A stretch of 64,000 nt of DNA. Source: Gaiellasilicea sp963811885. Lineage in GTDB: Bacteria > Actinomycetota > Thermoleophilia > Gaiellales > Gaiellaceae. The stretch covers positions 496,001 to 560,000 of the forward strand of contig CAWETB010000015.1 of NCBI GenBank assembly GCA_963811885.1, in the 5' to 3' direction. Shown piece after piece: positions 43,099 to 52,371 of the stretch (position 1 is the first letter of the stretch; each line of letters begins with the position of its first letter). The notes below the pieces were generated by a model. The model worked only from the letters and a program-made list of their open reading frames with translations, searched no databases and was not told the origin of the DNA. The translations under genes were made by a program, and so were the position numbers.

Positions 43099-44231
43099 GC
43101 CTGCTTCCTCGGCTGGAAGGCGGAATCGTCGATCAGGCGCCCCAGCACCGATGGAGCCTGCCCGTGCTGCGCCGTCAGAAGCTGCCCGTTCCTGATGAAG
43201 TCGTCCCGGTAGCTCGGATACGAGGAACACAGCTCGAGGATCGCGCTCGCGATCGGACCCGGCTCCGCGCCAGCAACGCAGAAGCGGCCCAACCGTCCGG
43301 TCGCGTAGTAGCTGGGTGCGTCTCCGACGCGGGTGGAAACGACTGGGATGCCGCGGGAGAGCGCCTCGAGCACGGCGACCTGGACATTGTCCGCGGCCGA
43401 TGTCGAGAGACAGAGGTGTGCGGCCGCCTGGGCCTCCTGGATCTCGTCCCAGCCGCGGGCTCCGTGGAGCGTCAGCCAGGGGCGCGAGCGCGCGAGACCG
43501 GCAAGCTCGGACTCCAGCATCCCGCCCCCGTAGACGTCGAGCGTCGCCTGCCGGTCCTCGCGCAGCCTCTCGAGTGCGCGTACGGCCAGCGTCGGGTCCT
43601 TTTCGGGATAGAGCCGGCCCACCCAGACGACTCGCACCGGCTCGTGCGCGCTCAACTGCGGCGTGTCTTCGACGGGCGGAAGTACGTGAAGCGGATACGG
43701 GAGATAGTTCGCTTCGACACCGTAGATCCGCCGGATCGACGCGACTCCTGCACGGGAGACCGAGACGGGCCGCGAGATCCGTACGGCAAGCCGCGCGAGT
43801 GTCCGCTGGAACGCGGCGCGCGCGAGGCGGAACGCACCCGACCCTGTCTGTGGGCCCTCGCCCGAGCCGTGAACGACGAAGATCGCCCCCTTTGCCTGCA
43901 GGCGCGCGACAAGAACCGCGAGCACCGGCAGTGGATGGCGCGCGTTGTTGCCGACCACCACGTCTGCCTGCTGCACCTCCCGCCACAGCGTCCGCCAGCC
44001 TCCGGCGGGCAGCGGCCAACCCGACGTGCCGAGAAAGCGCGTCGGCACCGTGGCGTCCGCCGTCGCGTCCCCGCCCGGGAGCCGGCAGGCGAGGACGCGA
44101 ACGCCGCAGCCCCGCGCCGTCAGGATTCCGCGTGCCGCTTCGACGAATTGCTCGACGCCGCCCGCGTGGGGAAGCACGAAGCTGGAGACGACGAGGACTC
44201 GCTTCGGCTGCGAATCGGTTCTATCGTCAAT
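43095..44231 (-). CDS. glycosyltransferase family 4-like protein
   Basis: About 378 residues in the GT-B fold: RVLVVSSFVLPHAGGVEQFV (donor-free N-terminal domain), VVGNNARHPLPVLAVLVARL, VVWVGRLYPEKDPTLAVRAL (start of the C-terminal domain) and HLCLSTSAADNVQVAVLEAL with SRGIPVVSTRVGDAPSY, the E(x)7E-like donor-sugar region. It would add a sugar to a lipid-linked intermediate at the inner face of the membrane. No standard start codon precedes the family N-terminus; ATT at 44231 is used here as a boundary, and a small sequence error is likely. It is head-to-head with the chain-length gene at 44235. Confidence 0.8.
   Translation of the reverse strand: MDDRTDSQPKRVLVVSSFVLPHAGGVEQFVEAARGILTARGCGVRVLACRLPGGDATADATVPTRFLGTSGWPLPAGGWRTLWREVQQADVVVGNNARHPLPVLAVLVARLQAKGAIFVVHGSGEGPQTGSGAFRLARAAFQRTLARLAVRISRPVSVSRAGVASIRRIYGVEANYLPYPLHVLPPVEDTPQLSAHEPVRVVWVGRLYPEKDPTLAVRALERLREDRQATLDVYGGGMLESELAGLARSRPWLTLHGARGWDEIQEAQAAAHLCLSTSAADNVQVAVLEALSRGIPVVSTRVGDAPSYYATGRLGRFCVAGAEPGPIASAILELCSSYPSYRDDFIRNGQLLTAQHGQAPSVLGRLIDDSAFQPRKQA
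44222..44227 (+). promoter_or_regulatory. -10 element TATCGT for the chain-length/kinase gene
   Basis: TATCGT is followed by 7 nt and the ATG at 44235. It lies inside the start region of the divergent glycosyltransferase gene, so the two genes share promoter DNA. Confidence 0.45.
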
Positions 44232-44234
44232 GGC

Positions 44235-45784
44235 ATGCCCGAGTACGTCGACTCGCTCGGGAGAGGATCCCGGGGCTCCGACGACGGCGATCAGCCGGTC
44301 GACGTCAGGCGCTATCTGGGCGCGCTGCGACGCGGAGCGTGGCTGATCGCGCTCATCGTGGTACCCCTCACGCTGACGGTCCTCGTCGTGTCGCTCACCT
44401 TGCCCAAGACCTATCGCGCAACGGCAAAGATCGTGAAGTCCGACACGGGGGGCGTTCTCGGATCGGGAGACGTCGAGACGGTGAAGCGTCGTCTCGCGAC
44501 GCTGCAGACGCTCCTCGTCACTCCCGTCGTCCTCAACCGGGCCGCGAGACGACTCCCCGGCGAGTCCGCCGACACGCTCGAGGGCAAGGTTCAGGCCTCG
44601 GTGGACCGGAACTCGAACATCCTGAACATCGTTGCGAGCGACGACGACGCCAAGGGAGCGGCCTCGATCGCGAACGCCGTCGCGAACGCCTTCCTGGCGA
44701 TTCAGCAAGACGAGGAGCGGCGACAACTCGCCGCGACACGCAGCCAGCTGCGGAATGCGCTCCGCCAGGCACGGGCGCGACCCGGCTCGGCGGCCGAGGT
44801 TCGCCTGATTCAGCAGCGCCTCAACGAGCTGACCGTCAGCGAGGCGTCTGCCGGCCGGGAACTGCAACTTGCACAGGCGGCGCGGCCGCCGGTCGCTGCG
44901 AGCTCGCCGCGGCCACTCCAGAACACGATCTTCGCCTTCTTCGCGGCGGCGTTCCTGGCGATCCTCGCCGCCCTCGCGCGCGATCAACTCGCGCCGCGGG
45001 TGGGCGGAACGCGCGAGTTGAGCAAGCTGACGGGCCTGCCGTCTCTCGGCGCCGTGCCGCCCCCACACCGTTCTCAGGGCGGCGTGCCGGAGCCGCCTGC
45101 AGGCGAGGCGGAAGACGAGGCGTACGACGGTCTGCGCGCTGCGCTCGAGTTCCGGCTGCCCGCCGGTTCGCAACACGTCCTGCTCGTGACGAGCGCGTTG
45201 CCGGGCGAAGGGAAGTCGACGTGACGGCCGGTCTCGGACGGGCGCTGGCCCTGGCCGGGCACCGGACGTTGCTCGTGTCCGCGAACCTGCGTCGGCCGAC
45301 TCTCGACGAGCTGTTCGGCCTTGGCAACGTCCCCGGCTTCGCCAACGTCCTGAACGCCTTCCACCAGAACGGCCACGTCGGCGCCGAAACCTTGATCGAA
45401 CGCGCGGTCAGACCGGTTCCGGAAGGTCTTGGACCGGCAGAGCTGCACGTGCTGCCGAGCGGAACGGCGAGTGCCAGTCCGGTTCGGCTTCTCTCCACCG
45501 GGGCACTGGTCACGTTCTTCGACCAGCTCGGCCGGAGCGACTACGACTACGTCCTCGTCGACGGGCCGCCGCTGCTCGACCTGATCGACGGCCAACTGCT
45601 CGCCCAGTGGGTGGACGGGATGCTCGTCGTCTCCCGCCCCGACCGCTTGACGCCGCAGGCCGCCGTCGAACTGCACGAGCTGCTCGAGCAGGTCGATGCC
45701 AAGGCGCTCGGGATGGTCGTGGTCGGAAGCCGAGGGCCGCGTGCCTACGCCTCCCGCGCGACTTCTATCGCCACTGGTCGGTAG
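44235..45784 (+). CDS. Wzz-type chain-length regulator fused to a BY-kinase-like ATPase (one frameshift)
   Basis: About 516 residues; a one-base shift at about 45222 separates GEGKST from VTAGLGRALALAGHRTLLVS. The N-terminal Wzz domain has two membrane helices (AWLIALIVVPLTLTVLVVSL; TIFAFFAAAFLAILAALAR) around a coiled periplasmic part. The ATPase half has Walker A SALPGEGKST and Walker B YDYVLVDGPPLLDL, but Walker A', normally VDADLRRP, reads VSANLRRP, losing the key Asp. There is no C-terminal tyrosine cluster. It is likely to set polymer length; kinase activity is doubtful. The -10 TATCGT lies 7 nt before the ATG. Confidence 0.82.
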
Positions 45785-45795
45785 CCCCGTCCTGC

Positions 45796-47136
45796 TCATG
45801 CCGCTCTCGCGGCGGCTGTCCGCCGTCGCATCGACGCGGCCCAGATCAGCGCCGCGACGAGCCAGAGATGCCGCCAGTGCAGCGTGTCGACGAAGAAGCT
45901 GTTGGCGAGGATGCCGCACCAGGCGCCGAGTAGCGCGGCAGAGCCGATGCCGTACGTATCGCGTCCGAGGAGCGCATTCCGAAGAGCCACGCCGAGCGTG
46001 AAGACCAACAGCGCGGCCAGCGTGACGAGTCCGCCCAGACCCTGCTCCGCGAGTACCCGGACGTACGTGCTGTGCGCCGAGATCGGCGCGATCTGCTCGA
46101 ACTGGCCGGGGCCGGCGCCGAGCGGATACTGCTGGGCCGCGTGGATCCCCACCGCCTGGGCACCGAACCGCTCCGCGTCGTAGCTCTGCGGACGCGCACG
46201 CTCGGCGAGGAAGTCGGACGATCCGCTCGCCACCACAGCGCCGCCGACGAGTGTCGCGACGCAGAGTCCGACTCCCAGGAACGCGAGCGCGCGGCGCGCC
46301 CCTCCGCGTCGCAATGAGAGCACGACGAACGTCACGACCACGCCGAGCGCAAGATTGAGCCACGCACCTCGCGAGAACGAGAAGAGCACGCCGAGCGTGA
46401 GTGCCGCCAGAGCGATCGCCTTGATCAGCCAGCTCGCGCGCAGGACCCGCGGTGCGAGCAACTCCTCGATCAGGATCAGCGCCGCAGGCACGAGGAATGG
46501 CCCATAGACGTTCGGGTCCTGGAAGAAACCGCGCACCCGGCCGTCCTCGAGCAGGAGCTGGGCGCCTGGGAACGCCACGAGCAGCGCCAGCGAGCCGAGC
46601 ACGGCCGCCGTGACCGCGGCGAAGACATAGCCACGCGCGATCACGCGCGCCCGTCTCGGCGAGACGACGTACCCCGTCAGCCAAAGCGCGAAGACCGCGA
46701 GGTAGAGCGTGATCGAGAAGAAGGCGGCTGCCCGCGCGGGGTCGATCACCTCGACGGACGAGACCAGGTTCAAGACGGCGAAGACGACGATCGCCACGAT
46801 CACGGTCTTGGGAACGCGGGCGAGATCGAAGCGCCCGCTCACCGCTGCGACCGCGATCACGACGACGAAGACGAGATCCGAGGGCGCTGGGTCGACAACG
46901 ACGACTCCGAGCAGCGCGACGCCGAGCCCGACGGCGGCGTCGTACCGCACGAGAGCGAGCGCAAGCGTCCCCACGAGCGCCGCGCCGGCGAGGACCACCA
47001 GACCGAGCGGTAGGGGCTGCCGGGCCAGCGTGACGGCGAGGACGAGCGCGAGCCCGAACGCGGCCAGAGCGCTCGCCACGCCGAGAAGAGCGTCCTGCGG
47101 TGCGAGTCTGCGGCGAGCAAGCGCGGCTCCGTTCAC
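45796..47136 (-). CDS. O-antigen ligase/polymerase-like membrane protein 1
   Basis: A 446-residue protein with about eleven transmembrane helices (VASALAAFGLALVLAVTLAR, FVLSLRRGG-type loops) and the large extracytoplasmic loop with GFFQDPNVYGPFLVPAALIL and PLGAGPGQFEQIAPISAHST before NSFFVDTLHWRHLWLV. The D(P)NxxG and H(S/N)xx features are those of the Wzy/WaaL (O-antigen ligase) family. It could polymerise repeat units or attach the polymer to its anchor. GTG at 47136 overlaps the stop of the next upstream gene (GTGA). It is convergent with the chain-length gene, 11 bp apart. Confidence 0.8.
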   Translation of the reverse strand: MNGAALARRRLAPQDALLGVASALAAFGLALVLAVTLARQPLPLGLVVLAGAALVGTLALALVRYDAAVGLGVALLGVVVVDPAPSDLVFVVVIAVAAVSGRFDLARVPKTVIVAIVVFAVLNLVSSVEVIDPARAAAFFSITLYLAVFALWLTGYVVSPRRARVIARGYVFAAVTAAVLGSLALLVAFPGAQLLLEDGRVRGFFQDPNVYGPFLVPAALILIEELLAPRVLRASWLIKAIALAALTLGVLFSFSRGAWLNLALGVVVTFVVLSLRRGGARRALAFLGVGLCVATLVGGAVVASGSSDFLAERARPQSYDAERFGAQAVGIHAAQQYPLGAGPGQFEQIAPISAHSTYVRVLAEQGLGGLVTLAALLVFTLGVALRNALLGRDTYGIGSAALLGAWCGILANSFFVDTLHWRHLWLVAALIWAASMRRRTAAARAA

Positions 47137-49109
47137 GGCTGCCCCTCCCGGTCGGAGCAAACGGCCGAGAGACCGAGGACCGGCCTGCAGTCGACCGGAC
47201 GGCGGCCGAGCGGCGACGCCACTGCCCGCCGGTCCAGTCGCTCGACAAGCGAGGCCGGAACCGGTTCGCTGCGAAGAGCGACCGCCAGCAGCTCGCGTGT
47301 CGTCCGCTCGAGGGGATTCAGGCGCCGCGCGTACCTGAGGTGCTCCAGAGCAGCAGTTCGTCGACCCGCCTCGAGGTCGACGATCGCGAGCGCGGCGTGG
47401 GCATACCAGTCGTCCGGGGCGCGGTCGACCGCCCGGCGGAGGGTCGCGGTCGCCCGCTCGCGATCGCCTGTGCGTCGCGCGAGAGCTCCGGCGACGATGT
47501 CGGGCTGGCCGCTGAGCACGTTGAGCCGACGAGCGCGCTCGAGTCGGTCGAATGCTCCGGCGGGATCCTTCTCCCATCGTCCGACCGCGGCCTCGACGTC
47601 CCGCGCCGCAAGCCAGGGCAGGGCAAGCGAGATCGAAGCAATGACGAGGCCGGCGACGGCTATGGCCATGATCGCCCGCCGCGGCCGTCGCGGCCCGCCT
47701 GCCGGCATCGGCTCCGCGCGGGACATGCCCCCGGCGAGCCCGAGCACTGCGAGCGCCGGCGCCGCGAGGGCCGGAACCTCCCAGAACCAGTCGATCGACC
47801 CATGCACGAACCAGTAGGAAAAGGCGAGGAGGCCTGCCGAGGCTAGTGCAGCGCGCGTCGGATCGATCCTGCGGCTCCGCAGAGCGGCAGCCACCGCGAA
47901 GGCGAGGAACCCGACGAAGAGGCCGGTTCCCACGAGCCCGGTCTGGGAGAGGAGCCTCAACTCGATGCTGTGCGGATATAGCGGCTCCTCATGACTGTTC
48001 CGTTCGCGTGCGTAGCCGACGGCGAAGTTGTCGGCGCCGACTCCCTGGACCGGGTGGTCCGCGAACTCGAGCGCGGCGACGCGCCACAGGTCATAGCGGC
48101 CGCTCGCGAGCCCGTCGCCGAGGCGAGACGTCGGCCCGCCGGAGACGATCGCGACGGCGGCCGCCAGCCCAACAACGAAGACTGAGGCGACGACGAGGCG
48201 ACGGAACCGAGGTGCCGCACTCGGCGCGCTTGCTCGGCGCCGCTCGAGCAGGCCGATCGCAACGCCCGCTGCGGCCAGGCACACGGCTGTGAGGACGAGA
48301 GCAGTCTTCGCAGAGGCGAGAGCATGCTCCAGCTCCTTGCCGGGGTCGGCGCGGTACACCTCGAGCAGTCGCCCGGCCGAGAGCGCCGTCGCCACGCCGA
48401 TCGTGAGCAGGGTCAGCAGCGACCGCGCCCGGTCAGGCACCAGCGCGAGGTAGAGCACGAGTGCGAGAGCGAAGGCCGGCAGCGAACCGCGGCTCTGTGC
48501 GAGCACGCCGAGCTCCAGGAGCAGTCCCGAGACGGCGAACAAGAGCCCTCGCGCGGGCCACGGCGTCTCCCGCCGAGAGGCCAGCACCGCGGCCGGCCAG
48601 AACGCGGCGAGGAAGAGCGCGGCGTTCGCATTCGCGTAGCCGACAGGATCGGTGAACCGGCCTTCGCTGAGACCGGACTCGGCGCCCGCGAGGAAGACCG
48701 AGCTGCCGATCGCCGCAGTCCCGGTCGCGAGCGCGCCGAGCAGGAGCGCGGCATCGCGGGGCCGCCAGGGGAGCAAGGCGAAGAGCGTGTAGACGGTGAA
48801 GAGGAGCAGCGTCCGGTTGGCGCCGTCCCAGGCTTCGCCTTTCGCGTCGGCCCAGGCGATCGAGAGGAAGCTCCAGACGGTGAAGCCGCCGAACAGCGTC
48901 ACCGCTCTCAACAGGGGGCGAGGCAAGCTGCTGCCGTGCGACGTCGCGACGAGCGCGGCGAGCACGAGGAAGACGAACGCTCCCGGATACCACGACGTCG
49001 GTGCATAGCCCCCGTCCCGTCCCGACCAGACAAGAAAGACGACGACCGCGACGATCCCGGCCGACAGAGGTGCGGGGTGCCGGCTGATAGCCGACGCGTA
49101 CGGGGTTGT
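47133..49109 (-). CDS. O-antigen ligase/polymerase-like membrane protein 2 with C-terminal TPR region
   Basis: About 658 residues. The membrane part has ten or more helices (SAGIVAVVVFLVWSG, FLVLAALVATSH, LGALATGTAAIGSSVFLAGA) and the ligase-type loop GRFTDPVGYANANAALFLAA with VQGVGADNFAVGYARERNSH and LYPHSIELRLLSQTGLVG. After residue ~500 a soluble region with two TPR-like helix pairs follows (AFDRLERARRLNVLSGQPDI, ATATLRRAVDRAPDDWYAHA, ALEHLRYARRLNPLERTT). The adjacent gene is another ligase-like protein, so one may polymerise and the other ligate. No standard start codon lies at the N-terminus; 49109 is approximate. Confidence 0.78.
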   Translation of the reverse strand, partial: TTPYASAISRHPAPLSAGIVAVVVFLVWSGRDGGYAPTSWYPGAFVFLVLAALVATSHGSSLPRPLLRAVTLFGGFTVWSFLSIAWADAKGEAWDGANRTLLLFTVYTLFALLPWRPRDAALLLGALATGTAAIGSSVFLAGAESGLSEGRFTDPVGYANANAALFLAAFWPAAVLASRRETPWPARGLLFAVSGLLLELGVLAQSRGSLPAFALALVLYLALVPDRARSLLTLLTIGVATALSAGRLLEVYRADPGKELEHALASAKTALVLTAVCLAAAGVAIGLLERRRASAPSAAPRFRRLVVASVFVVGLAAAVAIVSGGPTSRLGDGLASGRYDLWRVAALEFADHPVQGVGADNFAVGYARERNSHEEPLYPHSIELRLLSQTGLVGTGLFVGFLAFAVAAALRSRRIDPTRAALASAGLLAFSYWFVHGSIDWFWEVPALAAPALAVLGLAGGMSRAEPMPAGGPRRPRRAIMAIAVAGLVIASISLALPWLAARDVEAAVGRWEKDPAGAFDRLERARRLNVLSGQPDIVAGALARRTGDRERATATLRRAVDRAPDDWYAHAALAIVDLEAGRRTAALEHLRYARRLNPLERTTRELLAVALRSEPVPASLVERLDRRAVASPLGRRPVDCRPVLGLSAVCSDREGQP

Positions 49110-49133
49110 ACGCTTGCTTGCTCGAGGAGAAGA

Positions 49134-50255
49134 GTGCGACAGCGCCCCCGGGTCTTGATCGTCGTCACGCTCGCCGAGACCGGCGGAGCTCAGACGTATG
49201 TGGCCTCGTTGCTCCCAGCCCTCGTCGAGGAGTACGAGGTCGTCGTCGCTGCACACGGTCCCGGCCCGCTGCTGGAGGCGGCGCGGCGAGCCGGAGCACG
49301 CTTCGTCGAGCTCGAACACCTCCGTCGACCGCTGAGCCCGTGGCGGGATCTCCGCGGACTGCTCGAACTCGTCGTGCTCCTCCGCCGGGAACGGCCGGAC
49401 ATCCTCCATGCGAACAGCTCCAAGGCCGGCGTGCTCGGGCGGCTCGCGGCGGTGTTGGCGGGCGTGCCGATCCGGATCTTCACCGTGCACGGCTGGGCGT
49501 TCTCCGCTCACTCCGGCATCGCTGCGGCGTTGTACGAAGGCGCGGAGCGGGTGCTGCGTCCGCTCACGACGATCACGATCTGCGTCGCCGAGAGCGAGCG
49601 CGTCGCCGGAATCTCGGCTCGCGTCTGCGACCCCGAGCGGACGATCGTGATCAGAAACGGTGTCGCTGCGGACGCGGAGCACCCCACCCGCAGCGACGGC
49701 GCCGAACCGAGGGTCGTGTCCGTCGGCCGGCTGCAGCGTCCCAAGGATCCGCTCACCCTCGTGCGCGCGCTCGGCCGGATCCGGACCGGTTTCTCGGCCG
49801 TGGTCGTCGGCGACGGTCCCGGCCGCCCGGCGCTCGAGGCGGAGATCCACCGGCTCGGACTGGAACGTGCGGTGGTGCTTCTCGGCGACCGCAGCGACGT
49901 GGCCGACCTCCTGGGGCGCGCCGACGTCTTCGTGCTCTCGAGCACCTCGGAAGGGCTGCCGATCTCGATCCTCGAGGCGATGGCGGCGGCGCTGCCCGTG
50001 GTCGCCTCGTCGGTCGGCGGCGTGGCGGAAGCGGTCGACGATGGTGAGACGGGCCTGCTCGTCCCGCCGCGCGATCCCGTTCGGCTCGCGGCCGCCCTCG
50101 AACGCCTCCTCGACGATCCCGCCCTTCGGCGCCGGCTGGGAGCGAACGGCCGCGAGCGCATTCGCGAGCACTTCGGTCTTGAGGCGTTTCAACGGGCGCA
50201 TGTCGACGTCTACCGCCGCGAGCTCGTCCGCCGGGGGTGGGTCGCTTCGCCGTAG
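49134..50255 (+). CDS. glycosyltransferase family 4 protein
   Basis: A 373-residue GT-B enzyme with ribosome binding site GAGGAG before the GTG. RVLIVVTLAETGGAQTYVAS, DILHANSSKAGVLGRLAAVL, RIFTVHGWAFSAHSGIAAAL, RVVSVGRLQRPKDPLTLVRA and the donor motif VFVLSSTSEGLPISILEAMA are typical of GT4. The end (REHFGLEAFQRAHVDVYRRE) is the family C-terminal helix. It should add a sugar during repeat-unit assembly. Its 3' end overlaps that of the deacetylase gene by 46 bp, tail to tail. It is divergent from the TPR-ligase gene. Confidence 0.88.
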   Translation: MRQRPRVLIVVTLAETGGAQTYVASLLPALVEEYEVVVAAHGPGPLLEAARRAGARFVELEHLRRPLSPWRDLRGLLELVVLLRRERPDILHANSSKAGVLGRLAAVLAGVPIRIFTVHGWAFSAHSGIAAALYEGAERVLRPLTTITICVAESERVAGISARVCDPERTIVIRNGVAADAEHPTRSDGAEPRVVSVGRLQRPKDPLTLVRALGRIRTGFSAVVVGDGPGRPALEAEIHRLGLERAVVLLGDRSDVADLLGRADVFVLSSTSEGLPISILEAMAAALPVVASSVGGVAEAVDDGETGLLVPPRDPVRLAAALERLLDDPALRRRLGANGRERIREHFGLEAFQRAHVDVYRRELVRRGWVASP

Positions 50256-51139
50256 CGGAGGCGTCGGTAGGTGCCGCGCAGCGGCAGGGGTGTGTCGTGG
50301 CCGCCGCCGAGCTTGGCGCGGAAGTCGAGCAGGCTGTCGCGCGCGTCGATCTGCCGGCGGCGAAGCGCCAGCCGATCCGTGTCCGGATGGTTGACGCCCG
50401 GCTCACAGGAGACGGCGGTGCCGAACCCGGCATCGGCGACGAGCCGGCGTTCGCGCTCCCCGAACAGGCCGGCCGGATAGCAGAAGGCGGTGACGCGGCG
50501 TCCAAGACGGCCTTCGAGCTCGACCTTCGACCCCTGGATCTCGGCTCGTGCGCGGTCGTCGTCGACGAGAAGCAGGTTGGGGTGTGAGATGGAGTGGGCC
50601 TCGAACTCGAGCGTGCCGTCCCGGTCGAGCTCGACGATCTCGTCCCAGCTCAACAGCCGTGGTCGGCCGCTGCACCACGCGAACGTGAACCTTCCGTCGG
50701 TGACGCCGGTCGAGACGAACACCGTCGCCTGAAAGCCTCGCTCCGCGAGCACGCCGAGCGCGTTCTCGGCGATGTCGAGGAAGCCGTCGTCGAAGTTGAG
50801 GCCGACGGTGCGAGGCGGGATCGTCCCGCCGCGGAGGAGACGGACCGCCTCGAGGATGTTCACGACGCGGTAACCCTCCGAGGCAAGGTAGTCCATCTGC
50901 TCGCGAAAGCGGCGCGGCGTCACCGCGAGCTCGTCGCGGTCGTCGGAGACGCGGTGGTAGAAGAGGATCCGTAGGGCGTTCGGCTCGAAGTGCCCGCGCG
51001 TGCGCGCGAGCCAGGCAGCCGAGCGAACGCGCGTCACCGCCGCCTTGACCGGGTAGGGAAGCGACGGCCCGACGCCGGGCGTCCTCGCCGGAGCCTCGGC
51101 CGCGGCCCGGATCCTGGCGCGACGCCGGCGTTTATACAC
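50210..51139 (-). CDS. polysaccharide deacetylase (NodB-type)
   Basis: A 309-residue carbohydrate esterase family 4 protein. ALRILFYHRVSDDRDELAVT precedes the NodB domain; motif 1 is VGLNFDDGFLDIAENALGVL (catalytic DD), motif 2 is FEAHSISHPNLLLV (metal His-x3-His: H(S)xxH), and motif 3 is VTAFCYPAGLFGERERRLVA. It removes N- or O-acetyl groups from a polysaccharide. The N-terminus is basic (VYKRRRRARIRAA) without a clear signal peptide. The GTG at 51139 is tentative, since it coincides with a TATAAA-like element; a start further in is possible. It shares the intergenic region with the flavoprotein gene. Confidence 0.85.
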   Translation of the reverse strand: MYKRRRRARIRAAAEAPARTPGVGPSLPYPVKAAVTRVRSAAWLARTRGHFEPNALRILFYHRVSDDRDELAVTPRRFREQMDYLASEGYRVVNILEAVRLLRGGTIPPRTVGLNFDDGFLDIAENALGVLAERGFQATVFVSTGVTDGRFTFAWCSGRPRLLSWDEIVELDRDGTLEFEAHSISHPNLLLVDDDRARAEIQGSKVELEGRLGRRVTAFCYPAGLFGERERRLVADAGFGTAVSCEPGVNHPDTDRLALRRRQIDARDSLLDFRAKLGGGHDTPLPLRGTYRRLRYGEATHPRRTSSRR

Positions 51140-51169
51140 TGGAGCTGATTCGGCTGGAGAGGAGCCAGC

Positions 51170-52342
51170 GTGCCTGAGCAACTCGACGTCGCGATCGTCG
51201 GCGCCGGTCCCTACGGGCTCTCCGTCGCCGCGCATCTGCCCGAAAGACGCGTCCGGGTCTTCGGCGATCCGATGCACACCTGGCGGACCCGGATGCCGCC
51301 CGACATGCTGCTCCGGTCGGACTGGGAGGAGACGTCGCTCTCCGCTCCGAACAACGCCGGCACGATCGACGTCTGGGCGCGCGAGGTCGGCGAGCCGCGT
51401 CAGAACCCGATCCCGCTGCAAACCTTCCTTCGCTATGCCGACTGGTTCCGAGGCCGGTTCGTGCGGGAGAACGATCCGAGCGACGTGGCCGAGCTCGATC
51501 GCGCGGGCAACACCTACCGCCTCTCCACCGCGGCGGGCGAGGAGTTCGACGCCCGCAAGGTCGTCCTCGCCGTGGGCGTCACCGCCTTCTCCTACGCGCC
51601 GCCGCCGTTTCGCGACGCGTTGGGCGACGGAGTTCGCTTCGCGATCGACCCGCAGGACTACGCCGCCAACCGCGGCCGACGGGTGATCGTGGTCGGCGGT
51701 GGCCAAGGAGGACTGGAGAGCGCTGCACTCGCCGCCCGCTCGGGCGCGGAGGTCGAGCTGATTCTCCGATCGAGGCTGCACTGGTTCGCTGAACGGGAGC
51801 CGTACACGCCGCGCGGGCCGGTCCGGCAACGCCTCTACCGACTCGCCTATCCGGTCGTGGGGTACGGCCCGCCGCCCCTCAACCGCCTCGCCCTCCACCC
51901 GGAGCTGTTCGCCTTCGTGCCGAAGCAGCTGCGGCGGCGGCTCGCGCGACGGATCCTCCGCGCGGGCGGGTCGCCCTGGCTGCGCGCCCAGGTCGACGGC
52001 AAGGTCAACATCACGGAGGAGCGAACCGTCACGACACTGACGCGGAACGGCAACGATCTGCTGCTCGGCCTCAGCGACGGGTCGCGAGGGAGGCGGACGC
52101 GGTGATCCTCTCGACCGGGTTCCGCTTCTCCCTTGACCGTCTGTCCTTTCTTGTCGCCGGCGGTTCGCGCCGGGATCGTCGTGCGCGACGGCTGGCCCGT
52201 CCTCGACCGCTCGTTCCGCTCCAGCGATCCGAATCTGTTCTTCGTCGGCTACGCCGCCGAGGACCGCTTCGGGCCGATCTCCCGCTTCGTGCCGGGGACC
52301 AGGTTCACTGCAACCCGAGTCCGTGAAGGGCTCGCCTCCTAG
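51170..52342 (+). CDS. FAD-dependent NAD(P)-binding oxidoreductase (two frameshifts)
   Basis: About 390 residues. The GTG start has ribosome binding site GGAGAGGAG. The FAD loop is QLDVAIVGAGPYGLSVAAHL, and the NAD(P) loop is RRVIVVGGGQGGLESAALAA. VVLAVGVTAFSYAPPPF and, after shifts near 52090 and 52150, AVILSTGFRFSLDRL and LFFVGYAAEDRFGPISRFVP follow the flavin-monooxygenase/lysine-N-oxygenase-like pattern. It would oxidise a small molecule or a sugar-linked group. Its link to exopolysaccharide synthesis is by location only (divergent from the deacetylase). Confidence 0.78.
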
Positions 52343-52371
52343 ACCCGTGTCCCTCGTCCGGGTGCCGATGC

